Of a DNA stretch of 64,000 bases, positions 15,354 through 24,022 are shown piece after piece; the first letter of the stretch is position 1; every line of letters begins with the position of its first letter. The DNA lies in IMG/VR virus record IMGVR_UViG_3300044568_004391, positions 87,985 through 151,984 of that record. The stretch is one strand, 5' to 3'. Below the pieces are notes generated by a model. The model was given only the letters and a program-made list of their open reading frames with translations. It did no database searches and was not told where the DNA came from. This stretch comes from a virus. The translations under genes and the position numbers were made by a program.

Positions 15354-15800
15354 ATGAAAAAGGTATTACATTTATCCCAAAACGAATTGAAGAATAAAAT
15401 CAAATCTTTAATTCAAGAACAAGAGGAAACAGAGTCAAACGACTTTCCAACCATAGTTTCACAACTTTTGTTTTCTCAAACTCAAGTTCATATATTCCAT
15501 CTTCAGACAAAATCCTTTGCGGAACACAATGCGTTACAGGATTACTATGATGGAATAGATGATTTGGTTGACACCTTAATAGAATCCTATCAGGGTGAGT
15601 TCGGCATTATTGAAAATTACAAATCATTTAAGGTAGAATCTTATCAAGACACAGATCAGGTTCTTGCTTATTTCGATATGATCCTAAATTTAGTAAAAAA
15701 GGGAAGGGAAACCATTGAATCAACTCATCTTCAAAACATCATGGATGAGATTATTACCCTTGTTACGAAAACAATGTATAAACTGAAGTTCTTGAAATGA
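15354..15800 (+). CDS. Ferritin-like (Dps/DUF5856-type) protein with cargo-like leader
   Basis: This 148-residue protein begins MKKVLHLSQNELKNKIKSLI followed by QEQ; I-Q-E|Q fits the cleavage pattern. Residues about 45-80 ('HIFHLQTKSFAEHNALQDYY' then DGIDDLVDTLIESYQG) look like helix 1 of a four-helix ferritin-like fold, as in phage proteins I associate with DUF5856. The H-x(n)-H-x(n)-D/E spacing suggests metal binding. The ATG was chosen over an upstream in-frame TTG. A terminator follows. Confidence 0.65.
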   Translation: MKKVLHLSQNELKNKIKSLIQEQEETESNDFPTIVSQLLFSQTQVHIFHLQTKSFAEHNALQDYYDGIDDLVDTLIESYQGEFGIIENYKSFKVESYQDTDQVLAYFDMILNLVKKGRETIESTHLQNIMDEIITLVTKTMYKLKFLK

Positions 15801-15805
15801 ACAGA

Positions 15806-15831
15806 AAAACCCCTCTTTGATGAGGGGTTTT
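15806..15831 (+). terminator. Rho-independent terminator
   Basis: ACCCCTC/GAGGGGT stem followed by TTTT and a further T-rich run. Confidence 0.7.
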
Positions 15832-15898
15832 AATTTTATTGTGTATTTATTTATATCAAATTATTTTAATGATCGGTTTAATCAAAAATTTCTTCTAA

Positions 15899-16318
15899 AT
15901 GAAATTCAAAAAAAAAGATATAAAATATTTTTTGGATCTCTATAAAAAGATGGGTGTACCCAAAGTGGATGCTGAAGACAATTTGAAAAAACTTATGAGG
16001 TGGGTGGAAAACCTACCAAAGAAAATTATTCTTTACAGAATCATATTTGTCAATTCCGAAGATGAAATTATCCGTGATATACCGGGTTCACACTACATGA
16101 TGGATAAAGAACATCTTATAGATACACATTATATTAACATTAAAAATTCACCTCAAGGTAGTGAGTGTTATCTTTTAACTGTAGAAGCAGACAAGAAGAT
16201 GATTGATCAATTCCAAACAATAGCGACAAATATTGTTTACCCAACTGAAAAAGAAATCACCCTAAAAAATAAAGGAGAGGGGATAAACTATATAGAACAC
16301 AAAAAAATCAATGAGTAA
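15899..16318 (+). CDS. Unknown protein, possible ADP-ribosyltransferase fold
   Basis: This 139-residue protein has an arrangement reminiscent of R-S-E type ADP-ribosyltransferases: 'KIILYRIIFV' (Arg in an early strand) near residue 45, and 'NIVYPTEKEITLKNKG' (E-x-E) near residue 120. The middle Ser/Thr motif is not clear, and the family is hypothetical. It overlaps the next gene by 8 nt. A TATTTAT sequence at 15844-15850 lies 48 nt upstream. Confidence 0.5.
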   Translation: MKFKKKDIKYFLDLYKKMGVPKVDAEDNLKKLMRWVENLPKKIILYRIIFVNSEDEIIRDIPGSHYMMDKEHLIDTHYINIKNSPQGSECYLLTVEADKKMIDQFQTIATNIVYPTEKEITLKNKGEGINYIEHKKINE

Positions 16319-16661
16319 AAAATTAAATTTATCTGATAAGGAAATTCAGGAAATCAGAAAGAAACACGAAACCGAAAGAAACAACCACGAGTTTTTCAGT
16401 AAGAAGGTGTTTGAACCTAAGAAGAAACTTGATGAACAGTCGGTGGGATCGGTTGCGTCTTCAGGTGTATCCAAATCCAAAGGTGTTGAAGAGTCAGACG
16501 GAACCATAAGTTTCAGTGCTGAATCACCACAAAGAGAAATTGCCGCTAAAATAGCATTGAATAATGCAACTGTAGAAGGGTATAGATTACCATCAAAACC
16601 CAGTAAGGTTGAATCTACCGATAAAGGGTATAAAGTTACATATTATTTTAATAAGTTATGA
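16311..16661 (+). CDS. Putative head-packaged protein with longer leader
   Basis: This 116-residue protein begins MSKKLNLSDKEIQEIRKKHE. The first good site is L-D-E|Q at about residue 41, so the removable leader would be longer than usual. The mature part ends with 'ESTDKGYKVTYYFNKL'. It overlaps the upstream gene by 8 nt and the tiny gene downstream by 4 nt (ATGA), so all three are probably translated together. Confidence 0.65.
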   Translation: MSKKLNLSDKEIQEIRKKHETERNNHEFFSKKVFEPKKKLDEQSVGSVASSGVSKSKGVEESDGTISFSAESPQREIAAKIALNNATVEGYRLPSKPSKVESTDKGYKVTYYFNKL

Positions 16662-16732
16662 AAAAGAAAATCTGTCAATTTATCTCAAAGATAACTTTTG
16701 GAAAAGTTTGTCTTGGTTGGTGTAAGATTTAA
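16658..16732 (+). CDS. Tiny cysteine-containing peptide (24 aa)
   Basis: The frame MKKKICQFISKITFGKVCLG followed by WCKI starts in an ATGA overlap with the preceding gene and ends just before a terminator. It has a basic start, three cysteines and a hydrophobic core. The coupling and the position before the terminator are the main support. Function unknown. Confidence 0.45.
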   Translation: MKKKICQFISKITFGKVCLGWCKI

Positions 16733-16741
16733 GAAATGAAA

Positions 16742-16770
16742 AACCCCTCCGATTGGAGGGGTTTTGTTTT
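16742..16770 (+). terminator. Rho-independent terminator
   Basis: ACCCCTCC/GGAGGGGT stem, then TTTTGTTTT. Confidence 0.8.
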
Positions 16771-16803
16771 ATTATTGAAACAATAACTATTGGTTTTGTT
16801 TCA

Positions 16804-17649
16804 TTAAACGAACAATACCTCTTCTTCCTTATGTTTTTCTTGTTGAAGAAGTTCATAAGCTCTTGCAAGTCTGGTCATACCGATTCCACCTCCGAATCTT
16901 GGGAAGAAGTTATGGGATAGGAATTCTTCAAGTTCTTTCTCCACTCTTTCTTGTCCGAACAATTCAAATAGTTTTTCACAATATCTTCCATCTTCAATTG
17001 AATAGAACATTTCTCTCATACCTTCAACATCACAAGATCTTTCAGCCGATCCAATTGTTTCTTGACCATAAAGGATGACATCAACCTTGTTGAAGATCTC
17101 ACCTTCTCTGTGTTTCATATTCCAAAATGGATTTGTTCTTCTTGGGAATAGTTCAAGAGAAACCACAGATCCTTTCTCTTGCCACATTCTTGTTTCATCT
17201 TCGTGTTCAATGATTGAAATACCACCATATTCTTCACATACTGAATCGTATGTCTCACGGATGGGTTGATCAAACCCAAGATATTCCAAAAGTTCTGCTT
17301 CCAATTGGATCATATCTTCAATAGTTCCTTTTGACTCAAACTCAAACATGGGAAAAATTAGAGAGTGTCTACCTTCAATAGGGGTTTTCTCTTCACGATA
17401 AGAAGTTGAAATACAGAATACCCCATCCCACTCAGGGTTTTTAAGAAGTTCATATTCCAACCACATCTGTCCTGTTTGTGGTAAGGGCCATTGTTCCCCA
17501 CAGTATTCAAAGGTTTTTACCGAATGAGGATTTTCACATGCCGCAAGAATTGACAAACGGGATTGAACTGGAACTTCAACAAAGTTTTTGTTTAGGAAAA
17601 ATGTTCTCATCTTTTGAACAAGTTCGTTGTAGGTTTTTGTGTTTTTCAT
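16804..17649 (-). CDS. Stand-alone class II aminoacyl-tRNA synthetase-like catalytic core
   Basis: This 281-residue protein matches the catalytic domain of class II synthetases, closest in look to the Asn/Asp group. Motif 2 is visible in 'CISTSYREEKTPIEGRHSLI' leading to FPMFEFE, and motif 3 in 'FPRFGGGIGMTRLARAYEL'. 'YGQETIGSAERSCDVEGMRE' corresponds to the amino-acid site region. There is no N-terminal anticodon-binding domain. It could be an asparagine-synthetase-like enzyme, an EpmA-like protein modifier or a tRNA-modifying ligase. The promoter is not clear. A 20-aa frame and a terminator lie upstream. Confidence 0.75.
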   Translation of the reverse strand: MKNTKTYNELVQKMRTFFLNKNFVEVPVQSRLSILAACENPHSVKTFEYCGEQWPLPQTGQMWLEYELLKNPEWDGVFCISTSYREEKTPIEGRHSLIFPMFEFESKGTIEDMIQLEAELLEYLGFDQPIRETYDSVCEEYGGISIIEHEDETRMWQEKGSVVSLELFPRRTNPFWNMKHREGEIFNKVDVILYGQETIGSAERSCDVEGMREMFYSIEDGRYCEKLFELFGQERVEKELEEFLSHNFFPRFGGGIGMTRLARAYELLQQEKHKEEEVLFV

Positions 17650-17701
17650 TTTTTTGTTTTTTTATTTGTTTATGTTTATTTGTTCATTATTGGGCAAAAA
17701 A

Positions 17702-17732
17702 AATCCCTCAATAAAGAGGGAATGATTTTTTT
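17702..17732 (-). terminator. Terminator in the leader of the synthetase-like gene
   Basis: TCCCTC/GAGGGA stem followed on the minus strand by eight T's, about 50 nt before the start at 17649. A T-run on the + side makes it potentially bidirectional. It may end a tiny transcript (17708-17770) or act as an attenuator. Confidence 0.6.
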
Positions 17733-17770
17733 GGTTTTATTTTTGTAATATTTGGATGTCCGTGACTCAT
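17708..17770 (-). CDS. Possible 20-aa micropeptide
   Basis: The frame reads MSHGHPNITKIKPKKSFPLY and stops inside the terminator hairpin. An ATATTTAT box ends 19 nt upstream of its ATG. The promoter-frame-terminator arrangement suggests a real tiny gene or a leader peptide for the downstream synthetase-like gene. It has two His and no run of a single amino acid. Confidence 0.35.
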   Translation of the reverse strand: MSHGHPNITKIKPKKSFPLY

Positions 17771-17789
17771 GATTTTCTTAAAATTTTTA

Positions 17790-17797
17790 ATAAATAT
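17790..17797 (-). promoter_or_regulatory. ATATTTAT box for the 17708-17770 frame
   Basis: The box ends 19 nt before the start at 17770. It may also serve the synthetase-like gene by read-through. Confidence 0.4.
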
Positions 17798-17865
17798 ATC
17801 TGAAATAAACAAAGTATCAAGTTTTTTAAAAAAAAAATTATTATACTTATAAAAAAAGAAATACA

Positions 17866-18609
17866 ATGAAAAACATTATACCATTTATCCTGTTTTTATT
17901 ATTTATACCGATGATTTCTCTTTCTCAGAGTGAATCAGACCAGAAGAGACAAAGACGAGTTGAACGATATCAAAGACCTGTACCTACACCTGATGTAGTT
18001 GTCGTCCCAAATCCATATATCTCACCCTACTATAATCCATATGTCCCATATTATTACAACAGATATACACCTTATACTCCTTATTACGGATTACCTGTTG
18101 CCACACCCACAAGGTTGTTTAATAGACCCGTATTTTCAATGGGGGTTCTTTCCACCATCGGAACTGATCCTTCCCTCCCAACCTTTGGTGTATATGGAAC
18201 GGTTGGATCGGAGAATGTGTTTTTTAAAATGTCTTATGAAGGAAGCAGAGTTTCCAATATTGAACATTATAACAATATCACCTTAAACGATGTTTATTCT
18301 TGGAACGATCAATCAAGAGGCGAGTTTGAAAGATATTCGGCGTTGTTTGTTGGGATGGGTGGGAAGTTAACACCCTCCATTTATCCATTTTTGGGGGCAA
18401 ATTTCTACTTTCAAGAGCAAGACCTGATATTCTACGATGAACTACATATCTTGTCAAATGACGGGGAATATTCAATCAATGGGATTGATAAAAATGGTCT
18501 TAATGTGAGAGGTGGGATTATGTTCAGAAAAAATAATTTTGAAGCAGGAACAAATATTACTTTGTTGAACCCCGCAAGATTTGGTGCCAATATAGGATTA
18601 AATTTTTGA
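17866..18609 (+). CDS. Predicted outer-membrane beta-barrel protein
   Basis: This 247-residue protein has a signal peptide (MKNIIPFILFLLFIPMISLS) and then a Pro/Tyr-rich linker of about 50 residues (PYISPYYNPYVPYYYNRY). The rest alternates polar and hydrophobic residues like a small barrel and ends in '…RFGANIGLNF', with the C-terminal Phe typical of outer-membrane proteins. It would insert into the host outer membrane. A role in receptor masking or superinfection exclusion is plausible but unproven. Confidence 0.6.
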   Translation: MKNIIPFILFLLFIPMISLSQSESDQKRQRRVERYQRPVPTPDVVVVPNPYISPYYNPYVPYYYNRYTPYTPYYGLPVATPTRLFNRPVFSMGVLSTIGTDPSLPTFGVYGTVGSENVFFKMSYEGSRVSNIEHYNNITLNDVYSWNDQSRGEFERYSALFVGMGGKLTPSIYPFLGANFYFQEQDLIFYDELHILSNDGEYSINGIDKNGLNVRGGIMFRKNNFEAGTNITLLNPARFGANIGLNF

Positions 18610-18662
18610 TATGGTTTGATTTTTAAAAACCATTTCGTATTTTTTCCATAAAGTTTTTGAAT

Positions 18663-19070
18663 ATGAATTTGATTCAATCTGAAGTTGGAAAAAGTCCCAT
18701 TTTACCGGATCACGTTAAGAATTATTTGATTGATATTGACGGAACAATCACCGATGATGTTCCCAATGAAGAACCAGAAAGAATGGTGTCCTGTCTTCCC
18801 TTTGTGGATGCCGTTGAAACCATAAACAAATGGTTTGATGAAGGTCATATAATCACCTTTTTTACATCAAGAACTGAAGAACATAGAAAAATCACAGAAG
18901 AATGGTTGATAAAACACAACATCAATTACCATAATCTTCTTATGAATAAACCCAGAGGTGGAAACTATCATTGGATTGATAATCATATTGTTAGAGCAAC
19001 AAGATATGATGGTGTTTGGGGTGATTTGATAAAAAAGAAAGTTGACATAGAAGTTTTTGAAGAAAAATGA
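18663..19070 (+). CDS. HAD-superfamily phosphatase of the glycan island
   Basis: This 135-residue protein has the HAD motif I NYLIDIDGTITDD (about residues 19-31), motif II 'IITFFTSRTEEH', and a later GNYHWIDNHIV segment with the acidic motif. It resembles short HAD phosphatases found with capsule and nucleotide-sugar genes. The ATG was chosen over an upstream TTG. Its end overlaps the glycosyltransferase start by 4 nt, so it heads the island operon. Confidence 0.7.
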   Translation: MNLIQSEVGKSPILPDHVKNYLIDIDGTITDDVPNEEPERMVSCLPFVDAVETINKWFDEGHIITFFTSRTEEHRKITEEWLIKHNINYHNLLMNKPRGGNYHWIDNHIVRATRYDGVWGDLIKKKVDIEVFEEK

Positions 19071-20458
19071 TTACAGTAGGATTTTCAACAAGAAAGATTA
19101 ATCCCACCTTTGTTGAGTATATAAAAAATACAATCGGTCCAAAAAATGTTGAGATAATTCCCATTGAAAACGATGGGGTTTATTCTTTAACACAAGCTTA
19201 CAATATGATTTTGGATCAAGCATCCAATGATATTGTTATATTGTGTCATGATGACATTTATTTTGAAAAAACTTACTGGGGAAAAAGGTTATTGGACCAC
19301 TTCAACAAAAATCCTGAATATGGGATCTTGGGTGTTGCCGGAACAACTTACTATCCGAAGTCAGGAAGATGGTGGGACATTCAAGGAGAAATGGTTGGTC
19401 AAGTTTATCACGAACATCAAGGGAAAAAATGGCTTTCCCAATATAACAAACCATTTGGTTCTAAAATAATCGATACTGTAATTGTGGATGGATTATTTTT
19501 GGGTGTAAAAAAATCCAACATAAAGAAAAAGTTTAATGAAGAAGTTCAGGGATTTCATTTCTATGATACAACTTTTTGTCTTGAAAATTTCTTGGAAGGT
19601 GTAAAAGTTGGAACTATATCTAACATTGAAATTACACACAAATCAATAGGTATGACTAATCAAGAATGGGAAAGAAACAGACAATTATTCGTCAAAAAAT
19701 TTGAAGATAATTTACCAATCAAATTAAAATCTCAATATCCAAAGATTGAACTTGACACCACCAAACCTATTGTTTCAGTTATAATTCCAATCTACAATTA
19801 TGGAATTCAATTTGAAAAGACATTGAATTCGGTATACGATTCAACATATAAAAATGTAGAAATCATTATTGTTAATGACGGATCCACAGATCAATATGTG
19901 TTAGAAAAACTAAAATCTTTGTCTGATATACCAAATATCAAAATTATCAATCAAGAAAATAAGGGTCCCTCGGCTGCGAGAAATAGAGGTGTACAAGAAT
20001 CAAAAGGTGACTATATTTTACCTTTGGACGCTGATGACATGATAAAACCGGAATACATTGAATCTTGTTTAAGAATTCTCAAGAAGAATCCAAATGTGAG
20101 TCCTGTATATTGTGATACTCATCATATAGGTGAAATGCAAGGAATTGAAAAAAGACCCGAATGGAGCGAGGAAAGATTAATTCAGGGACCTTTTATTGTT
20201 AATTGTTCCATGTTCCACCGAAAAGCTTTTGAGGATTGTGAAGGTTTCGATGAGGCATTGAAAGGTTGGGAAGATTATCATTTTTGGCTAAAAATGATGA
20301 AAAAAGGATATAAGGGTGTTAGAATACCAAAACCTTTGTTTGTTTATTTTCATCACGAAAAGGATGGTACTATCTCAACTGAGGCTAATGTAAATCAACA
20401 AGTTTTATATCAACAAATAATGGAAAAAATTAATAATTTTTCAAATCATGAAAATTAA
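19067..20458 (+). CDS. Two-domain glycosyltransferase (GT2 C-terminal)
   Basis: This 463-residue protein has two nucleotide-sugar transferase-like halves. The N-terminal half has 'IVILCHDDIYFEKTYWGKRL', a GT-A-like segment with an acidic pair. The C-terminal half is a clear GT2 domain: 'PIVSVIIPIYNYGIQFEKTL', VNDGSTD and LDADD, then 'GWEDYHFWLKMMKKG'. It probably extends a surface glycan or glycosylates a virion protein. It overlaps neighbours on both sides. Confidence 0.8.
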   Translation: MITVGFSTRKINPTFVEYIKNTIGPKNVEIIPIENDGVYSLTQAYNMILDQASNDIVILCHDDIYFEKTYWGKRLLDHFNKNPEYGILGVAGTTYYPKSGRWWDIQGEMVGQVYHEHQGKKWLSQYNKPFGSKIIDTVIVDGLFLGVKKSNIKKKFNEEVQGFHFYDTTFCLENFLEGVKVGTISNIEITHKSIGMTNQEWERNRQLFVKKFEDNLPIKLKSQYPKIELDTTKPIVSVIIPIYNYGIQFEKTLNSVYDSTYKNVEIIIVNDGSTDQYVLEKLKSLSDIPNIKIINQENKGPSAARNRGVQESKGDYILPLDADDMIKPEYIESCLRILKKNPNVSPVYCDTHHIGEMQGIEKRPEWSEERLIQGPFIVNCSMFHRKAFEDCEGFDEALKGWEDYHFWLKMMKKGYKGVRIPKPLFVYFHHEKDGTISTEANVNQQVLYQQIMEKINNFSNHEN

Positions 20459-21182
20459 AATTGTAAGTACTTTTTGGAATTGTAGTCAATATATAGAAGA
20501 TTGTATACTGTCAGTTAAGAACCAAACATTCAAGGATTTTGAAATGTTTTTAATTGACGATATGTCACAGGATGATACAGTTGAAAAAATTAAAAAAGTC
20601 ATAAAAAACGATTCGAGATTTCATCTCATAGTCAATGAAGAAAAAAAGTATAAATTAAAAAATATGGATGATTTAATTACGGATGAGTCTTTTTTTGACG
20701 ATGATGATGTGATTGTAGAGTTAGATGGTGATGATAAGTTATATGATTCATATGTTATTGAAAAAATCAATAACAAGTATTTGAATAATAAAAATTTATG
20801 GATTACAAATGGCAGTTTTATTTTTTCAGATGGAAATCCAGGATTCTCATCCAAAGTAAATCCATTCACCATAAGAAAAGATATTTTTAGATTTTCTCAC
20901 CTGAGAACATGGAAAGCTCACTTGTGGCGTTCCATCGATGAAGAATCTTTTATCGGTCCTGACAATGAATATTTTAAGTCAGCACCTGATGTTGCGTATT
21001 CTTTCCCAATGGTTGAAATGGCTGGTTTAAGGCACTACGAATACATACCTGATATAATGTATGTATATAACGCTTCAAGTCCATTCAATGAGAATAAACC
21101 CAAAAGTTCTATGGGAGGTTTAAATGACGTAATAAAAAACGAACATTTCATTAGAAAAATGAAATCATATAATCCTATATAA
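20448..21182 (+). CDS. Family 2 glycosyltransferase
   Basis: This 244-residue protein has the GT2 pattern: 'VSTFWNCSQYIEDCILSVKN' and FLIDDMSQDDT for nucleotide binding, and 'VIVELDGDDKLYD' as the DxD-type metal motif. No membrane segment is seen. It overlaps the upstream gene by 11 nt. The acceptor and donor are unknown. Confidence 0.8.
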   Translation: MKIKIVSTFWNCSQYIEDCILSVKNQTFKDFEMFLIDDMSQDDTVEKIKKVIKNDSRFHLIVNEEKKYKLKNMDDLITDESFFDDDDVIVELDGDDKLYDSYVIEKINNKYLNNKNLWITNGSFIFSDGNPGFSSKVNPFTIRKDIFRFSHLRTWKAHLWRSIDEESFIGPDNEYFKSAPDVAYSFPMVEMAGLRHYEYIPDIMYVYNASSPFNENKPKSSMGGLNDVIKNEHFIRKMKSYNPI

Positions 21183-21184
21183 AA

Positions 21185-22018
21185 ATGATTAAAATTAACA
21201 TGATTGGAGGCGGATTTCAACACGACATTTGCTCTTCAGCAATGAATACAAACAAATATGTTGAATGGGTCAAGGACCGATCCGCTAATATAAGCATTCA
21301 TATAGATGATGCACTAAAGTCAGAGGTTGACCCAAAAAAAAAGAATTACGGTTGGTTTTCTGAATCGAGTGCTGTTATACCAAAAATTATTGAAGATGTT
21401 AAAAACAACATCACAATTTATAAAGAAAAATATGAATTTATTTTTACACATGATAAGAGAATTGTTGACACAGATCCAACATTCTTTAAATTTACCCTCC
21501 CAAATGCACTACCTTGGATAAAAAATCAGGAAATTTATACTAAAAATAAAAATATTTCTTTTATTGTTTCTAGTAAAAACTTCACTTCGGGTCACAAGTA
21601 TCGTTTAGATGTTTTGAAAAAACATGAAGGTAAAAACATAGAACATTTTGGAAAAGGTTTTCGGAATGAATTACCTTGGTCTATAATTTTCAATAATATA
21701 GAAGAAAACGGTAAAATATTGGCGTTAAAGGACTTTAGATTTTCATTTGCATTTGAAAATGACAATTACCCATCAATTTTTTGTGAAAAAATAACAGATT
21801 GTTTTGCCACAGGTACAATTCCTATATATTGGGGTACTCCGGATATTGGTGATTATTTTGACACAAATGGTATTATTTTTTATAATGATGATTTAAATAT
21901 TGAGAATTTGAATGAAGACTTATATTATAGTAAAATGGATTCAGTTAGAAACAATTTTGATTTGATCAAAAATTTATTGAGTGCTGAAGATTATATTTAT
22001 GAAAACTATTTGAAATGA
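21185..22018 (+). CDS. GT10-type (alpha-1,3/4) fucosyltransferase-like protein
   Basis: This 277-residue protein carries the GT10 C-terminal signature: 'FRFSFAFENDNYPSIFCEKI' followed by TDCFATGTIPIYWG, corresponding to the conserved FAFEN…TEK…G-PIYWG block that binds GDP-fucose. The N-terminal half has 'FIFTHDKRI'. It sits beside a GT11-like gene and a GDP-fucose-synthase-like gene, which supports a fucose or related GDP-sugar donor. Confidence 0.8.
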   Translation: MIKINMIGGGFQHDICSSAMNTNKYVEWVKDRSANISIHIDDALKSEVDPKKKNYGWFSESSAVIPKIIEDVKNNITIYKEKYEFIFTHDKRIVDTDPTFFKFTLPNALPWIKNQEIYTKNKNISFIVSSKNFTSGHKYRLDVLKKHEGKNIEHFGKGFRNELPWSIIFNNIEENGKILALKDFRFSFAFENDNYPSIFCEKITDCFATGTIPIYWGTPDIGDYFDTNGIIFYNDDLNIENLNEDLYYSKMDSVRNNFDLIKNLLSAEDYIYENYLK

Positions 22019-22848
22019 TATCGTGTAATTTTTTTGGAGGGTTGGGTAATAATTTATTTCAATTGGCAACAGTGATTGGTATTTCGGAAAAATACAAATT
22101 TGATCTATCAATACCATCGAAAGTAAACAGAGGTAATATATCCATTTACGGTCAATCAGTTGATTTGGAATTTAATAATCTCTTTGAGAATGAATTTATT
22201 TACGACCGAATACCCAAAAACTTAAGAATATATACACATCCCGATTTAAATTTAAACAGAACTGATTATTCTTTTGTTGAACTACCAGTACAGGATAATA
22301 CAATTTATCATGGGTATTTTCAATCTGAAAAATATTTTTCAGGAGTAAACATCAAAGAAATTTTAAAATTAAAAAAAGAAAATATAGATTTAGTAAAAGA
22401 CAAATTCAACTCTTTTTTCGATAGAAAAACAGTTTCATTACATTATAGATTGGGTGGAGATCGGGTTACAAATCACATGCAATACTATCATAAGAATGTT
22501 TCGGTTGACTATTACAAGACGTGTATAGACCAAATCAAAAAAGAAAGCTCTGAAGATTTTAATATATTAATTTTTACAGACAACATGAAAATGTGTAAAG
22601 AAAAACTATCAGAGATTGATGAAAATTTTATATACATAGATAATGGGAACTCAAACATTTTAGATTTTACATTCATGAGTTTGTGTGACATTAACATTGT
22701 GGGAAACTCTACTTTTTCATGGTGGAGTGCATATCTGAATCAAAATGATAATAACACAGTTTTTGTTACTGAAAGTGAATGGTTTGGTCCCGGATATAAA
22801 CATTTCAATTTGAAGGACACCTTCCCCGAAAAATGGATAAGAATATAA
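22015..22848 (+). CDS. GT11-type (alpha-1,2) fucosyltransferase-like protein
   Basis: This 277-residue protein begins 'MISCNFFGGLGNNLFQLATV', the GGLGNQLFQ-type start of family 11. It has 'VSLHYRLGGDR' in place of the usual HxRRGD motif and ends with 'NSTFSWWSAYLN', the family's FSWWxA motif. The altered HxRxGD loop could shift donor specificity, for example to a related GDP-deoxysugar. It begins in an ATGA overlap. Confidence 0.8.
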   Translation: MISCNFFGGLGNNLFQLATVIGISEKYKFDLSIPSKVNRGNISIYGQSVDLEFNNLFENEFIYDRIPKNLRIYTHPDLNLNRTDYSFVELPVQDNTIYHGYFQSEKYFSGVNIKEILKLKKENIDLVKDKFNSFFDRKTVSLHYRLGGDRVTNHMQYYHKNVSVDYYKTCIDQIKKESSEDFNILIFTDNMKMCKEKLSEIDENFIYIDNGNSNILDFTFMSLCDINIVGNSTFSWWSAYLNQNDNNTVFVTESEWFGPGYKHFNLKDTFPEKWIRI

Positions 22849-23939
22849 ATTTTTTTTCAACCACAATATCAAAGAAGGGTATAGATAATGTTGTAAAAGT
22901 GTTGGAATCAGGATTAATTTCTGCAGGTAAAATCGCGGATCAGTTTGAAAATGAGTTATCAAAGTATGGATTTACAAATCCTGTAACCCTGAACAGTGGT
23001 ACTGTAACAATGCATTTGGCGTTAATTGCGTCGGGTGTTAAAAAAGGAGATGAAGTTATAATCCCGGCTCAAACTTTTATTGCTACAGGACTTGCTGTTT
23101 TATATGTTGGTGCTGTTCCCGTTTTTGCGGATATTAATAGTTATGACGGTAATATTTCAGTAGAATCAATAAAAGATAAAATAACCGAAAAAACCAAAGC
23201 AATTATACCTGTTCATTGGGGTGGATATCCTTGTAACATGGATGAAATAAACCAACTCGCTAAGAAATATAATCTATCGGTTATTGAGGATGCGGCACAC
23301 GCATTTGGGTCTGAATATAAAGGAAAAAAAATAGGTTCAATATCAAGGTTCACTTCTTTTTCATTTCAAGCAATAAAACATTTAACAACTGGTGATGGTG
23401 GAGTTTTATGTTGTGAGAGTAAAAATGATTATGATTTAATTAAAAGATTAAGATGGTTTGATATTGATAGGGAAAATTCTAAGGTGGGTTTTTTAGGTGA
23501 GAGAGAGTATGATGCAACAAATGTAGGTTTCAAATATCATATGAATGATTTATCTGCTAGTTTGGGTATAGGAAATTTAGAATTCATAAATGAAAGACTA
23601 AATAGAATAAAAGAAATATCAAATTTTTATAATGAAAAACTAAAAGATATTCCTGGTTTAAAAAAAATGATCTATACCGATGATCGAAAATCATCATATT
23701 GGCTTTATCCTATATTAGTAGAAAGAAGGAATGATTTTATTAAAAAAATGAAAGAAAAAAACATACCAGTTTCAGTTGTTCATTTGGGTATTGATAAAAA
23801 CACAATTTTTGGTGGTATAAATAATGATTTGATTAATCAAAGATTTTTTGATAATAACCAAATACATCTACCAATTAACGATCAACTTAGTGATGATCAA
23901 ATAGACTACATAATTAACTCAGTCACATCAGGGTGGTAA
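22833..23939 (+). CDS. DegT/DnrJ/EryC1/StrS sugar aminotransferase
   Basis: This 368-residue PLP enzyme has the family layout: 'PVTLNSGTVTMHLALIASGV', 'VIIPAQTFIATGLAVLYVGA', 'VIEDAAHAFGSEYKGKKIGS', and the Schiff-base Lys in 'SFQAIKHLTTGDGG'. It would transfer an amino group to a keto-deoxy nucleotide sugar, as in perosamine-type synthesis. It overlaps the previous gene by 16 nt. A palindrome-containing gap follows. Confidence 0.85.
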   Translation: MDKNINFFSTTISKKGIDNVVKVLESGLISAGKIADQFENELSKYGFTNPVTLNSGTVTMHLALIASGVKKGDEVIIPAQTFIATGLAVLYVGAVPVFADINSYDGNISVESIKDKITEKTKAIIPVHWGGYPCNMDEINQLAKKYNLSVIEDAAHAFGSEYKGKKIGSISRFTSFSFQAIKHLTTGDGGVLCCESKNDYDLIKRLRWFDIDRENSKVGFLGEREYDATNVGFKYHMNDLSASLGIGNLEFINERLNRIKEISNFYNEKLKDIPGLKKMIYTDDRKSSYWLYPILVERRNDFIKKMKEKNIPVSVVHLGIDKNTIFGGINNDLINQRFFDNNQIHLPINDQLSDDQIDYIINSVTSGW

Positions 23940-23954
23940 ACAATATTACTATTT

Positions 23955-23976
23955 ATATTCTAAAATTTTAGAATAT
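23955..23976. repeat. Perfect 22-bp palindrome in an intergenic gap
   Basis: ATATTCTAAAATTTTAGAAT followed by AT reads identically on both strands. It lies between the aminotransferase and epimerase genes and could be a weak terminator, an operator, or a recombination mark inside the glycan island. Confidence 0.5.
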
Positions 23977-24022
23977 AATGTTATGAATTACTTGGTTAAA
24001 TAAATTCTATAAGATAAAAAAA

